Assembly (NCBI GenBank): GCA_020433785.1
Contig: JAGRCC010000305.1
Location: forward strand, 1 to 6,572
Reading direction: 5' to 3'
DNA length: 6,572 nucleotides
Source: Anaerolineae bacterium
GTDB lineage: Bacteria; Chloroflexota; Anaerolineae; 4572-78; J111
Within the stretch, counting starts at the first letter, position 1; each line of letters opens with the position of its first letter. Both the position numbers and the translations under genes were made by a program. Positions 5,422-6,572 of this stretch are shown here, one piece after another. Under the pieces are notes generated by a model. That model worked only from the letters and a program-made list of their open reading frames with translations. It had not been told where the DNA came from and searched no databases.

Positions 5422-5524
5422 GATGGGCGTCTATGGCTGACTCACCCACAACCGGGCGACCCGTAATTCATCGTCGTCATGGTCCACCAGCACCCCCGAT
5501 ACCAAACAAACAAAAAAGGATAAG

Positions 5525-5968
5525 ATGATGAAATTCTTTACGCTTTTCACGCTGGGCGTTATCGCCGGTTCAATGATCACCATCCAAAGTGTCTTGAACG
5601 CCGCATTGGGCAAGAAGACCGGTAATTTTGGCTCGGTCTTGGTGCTGACGGTGGTGAGTATGGCCATATTAGTGATTCTAATCCTGGCCTTCCCTAATAC
5701 GGCCAATTTAACCAACCTACCCGGCCGGGCGGAGTGGTATCTTTACCTCGGTGGGGTCTTGGGGGTGGCCATCTTAGCCGCGCCAATTTTTCTCATTCCT
5801 CGGATTGGGGCCACATCAACGTTAACCGCTTTGGTGGTGGGGCAGCTATTTCTGGCCTTGATCATCGATCACTTTGGCTTATTTAGCGCACCGAAGATAG
5901 AGATCAATTTGATGCGAATAATCGGCTTGGCTTTATTAGTAGCCGGGGCGTTTTTAATCAAGCAATAA
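5525..5968 (+). CDS. DMT-superfamily membrane protein, YdcZ/DUF606 type
   Basis: A 147-residue inner-membrane protein of the size usual for YdcZ (DUF606) proteins, half-size relatives of drug/metabolite transporters. Five hydrophobic segments lie at about residues 3-22, 36-55, 72-92, 96-117 and 128-145. Family-like features are an early polar pair in the first segment (Q21, N25, in IQSVLNAALGK), IGATSTLTALVVGQL (94-108) and a DHFGLF turn (115-120). Such proteins are thought to act as dimers or tandem pairs; the substrate is unknown, and no partner copy is adjacent. AAGGA (5516-5520) precedes two adjacent ATGs at 5525 and 5528; the second has better spacing (7 bases), so the true start may be one codon later. 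The gene converges with the minus-strand gene ending at 6010. Confidence 0.85.
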   Translation: MMKFFTLFTLGVIAGSMITIQSVLNAALGKKTGNFGSVLVLTVVSMAILVILILAFPNTANLTNLPGRAEWYLYLGGVLGVAILAAPIFLIPRIGATSTLTALVVGQLFLALIIDHFGLFSAPKIEINLMRIIGLALLVAGAFLIKQ

Positions 5969-6009
5969 TCGCTCCGGCTGATCAACCCCTAACCGTAGCG
6001 CTCGATAGT

Positions 6010-6572
6010 TTATTCGCAAGGCGTTCCCTGCCCCGATGTCGATAGAGGTATCATCATCGCTTGCCCCGGTTGGCTACAACCCGCAGCACAACACCGGCCC
6101 GGTTGTTTGTTGCGCGTAATCGGGCGGTCGTTGTTCGCCAATACGCCTCGATCTAACAATCGCTCCACCAAATCGACCTTATCGCCGACGGGGTAGTTGC
6201 GCCAAATTTCCTGCCTCATCGCCGCCGGAGAACCGCCCCCGTGCAAACTGATAAGCGAATACCAGCCGCCTTGGTACGAGGCCGTCAAATCTTCAATGAA
6301 GCGAGCCACCTCGATCCGTTTGTCGTAGGGGATATCAGGGTTGGCTCGCAGCACCTCGGCCAGGGTGGCGGCTGTAGCCGGATTGTGGTCTTCATCGGGG
6401 CCTGGCAGCGCCACAATTAGTCCACCCGAAACTTCGTGGGCGAGGCGGTGCATATCGTAAATCTGCGTAGCGAGCAGTAATTTGCCGATGTTGGCGAACA
6501 CCGGTTCGGGCATAAAGCTGTTGGAGTAGGGGTCATGAACCGCGTAAACGCTGGCGGCCACGCCGCAGGCAT
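6010..6572 (-). CDS. HpaB/AbfD-family flavoprotein (4-hydroxyphenylacetate 3-hydroxylase or 4-hydroxybutyryl-CoA dehydratase-like), partial
   Basis: The frame is open to the window edge, so the 5' part lies outside; 186 residues to the stop are visible, while the family is about 480-520. The piece is the C-terminal helical domain: HDPYSNSFMPEPVFANIGK, then HRLAHEVSGGLIVALPGPDE, DKRIEVARFIEDLTASYQGG, HGGGSPAAM and a cysteine-rich end NKQPGRCCAAGC. This matches the HpaB-like family that includes both FAD hydroxylases and the radical dehydratase/vinylacetyl-CoA isomerase AbfD. The diagnostic iron-sulphur cysteines of AbfD lie largely upstream, so the reaction cannot be settled here. A GTG at 6561 is in frame but is internal, since homology continues upstream of it (ACG just before). 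No terminator is clear in the 41 bp to the convergent YdcZ gene. Confidence 0.85.
   Translation of the reverse strand, partial: ACGVAASVYAVHDPYSNSFMPEPVFANIGKLLLATQIYDMHRLAHEVSGGLIVALPGPDEDHNPATAATLAEVLRANPDIPYDKRIEVARFIEDLTASYQGGWYSLISLHGGGSPAAMRQEIWRNYPVGDKVDLVERLLDRGVLANNDRPITRNKQPGRCCAAGCSQPGQAMMIPLSTSGQGTPCE

Noticed and set aside
5412..5528. A 38-codon plus-strand frame ending in an ATGA overlap with the YdcZ-family start
   Set aside because: There is no ribosome site, its start lies in the GC-rich hairpin, and the proline/arginine-rich text resembles no known protein. The overlap alone is weak evidence.
5431..5715. Minus-strand 94-codon frame overlapping the YdcZ-family gene start
   Set aside because: Most of it is antisense to membrane-protein codons; the remainder shows no recognisable domain or start signal.

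Overview
The window looks like a decaying accessory stretch of a free-living bacterial chromosome with mid-range base composition. The gene styles suggest a Chloroflexota (Anaerolineae-like) genome: a flavin oxidoreductase, a ketopantoate-reductase-like enzyme, an SDR next to an AraC regulator, an HpaB/AbfD-family enzyme, and a NVEVTR-type nuclease-fold protein. This taxonomic guess is inference only; no rRNA or marker gene is present.

Layout. Bases 1-236 hold foldbacks, a C-rich tract with G-quadruplex potential on the minus strand, and a good sigma70-type promoter. That promoter leads into a dead HD-domain phosphohydrolase gene (237-620), which has lost its HD core by deletion and has then been hit by a 132-bp MITE-like element. 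A second element copy (652-773) lies just downstream. Next come an FAD/BBE oxidoreductase (825-2225) and a LysE/RhtB exporter (2294-2908), probably co-transcribed. They converge on a minus-strand PD-(D/E)XK-like hypothetical gene (2932-3657) that seems to be read from a leaderless promoter. A palindromic element (3673-3739) borders a scar made of an SDR fragment with a frameshift and the tail of an AraC regulator. A ketopantoate-reductase-family gene (4189-5124) starts directly on this scar. A third element copy (5207-5338), a GC-rich hairpin, a YdcZ-family membrane protein (5525-5968) and the C-terminal part of an HpaB/AbfD-family enzyme on the minus strand (6010 to the window end) complete the window.

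The most unusual content is the small non-coding element family. All three copies share a build: outer inverted ends, two perfect 15-bp inner arms (AGGTGACAGTCACTT and its complement), and a core of exactly 52 bp. Two copies are flanked by perfect 5-bp target duplications (TTGGT and ATCTA); the third has a 4/5 match. In the copy at 5207 the 52-bp core is inverted relative to the outer arms when compared with the copy at 377, so the core seems to flip between its inner arms. The outermost 5 bp pair within a copy but differ between copies. No transposase or invertase gene is visible, so any mobility would act in trans.

The intact genes do not form an obvious single pathway. They read as a mosaic of small-molecule enzymes and exporters between remnants of lost genes.
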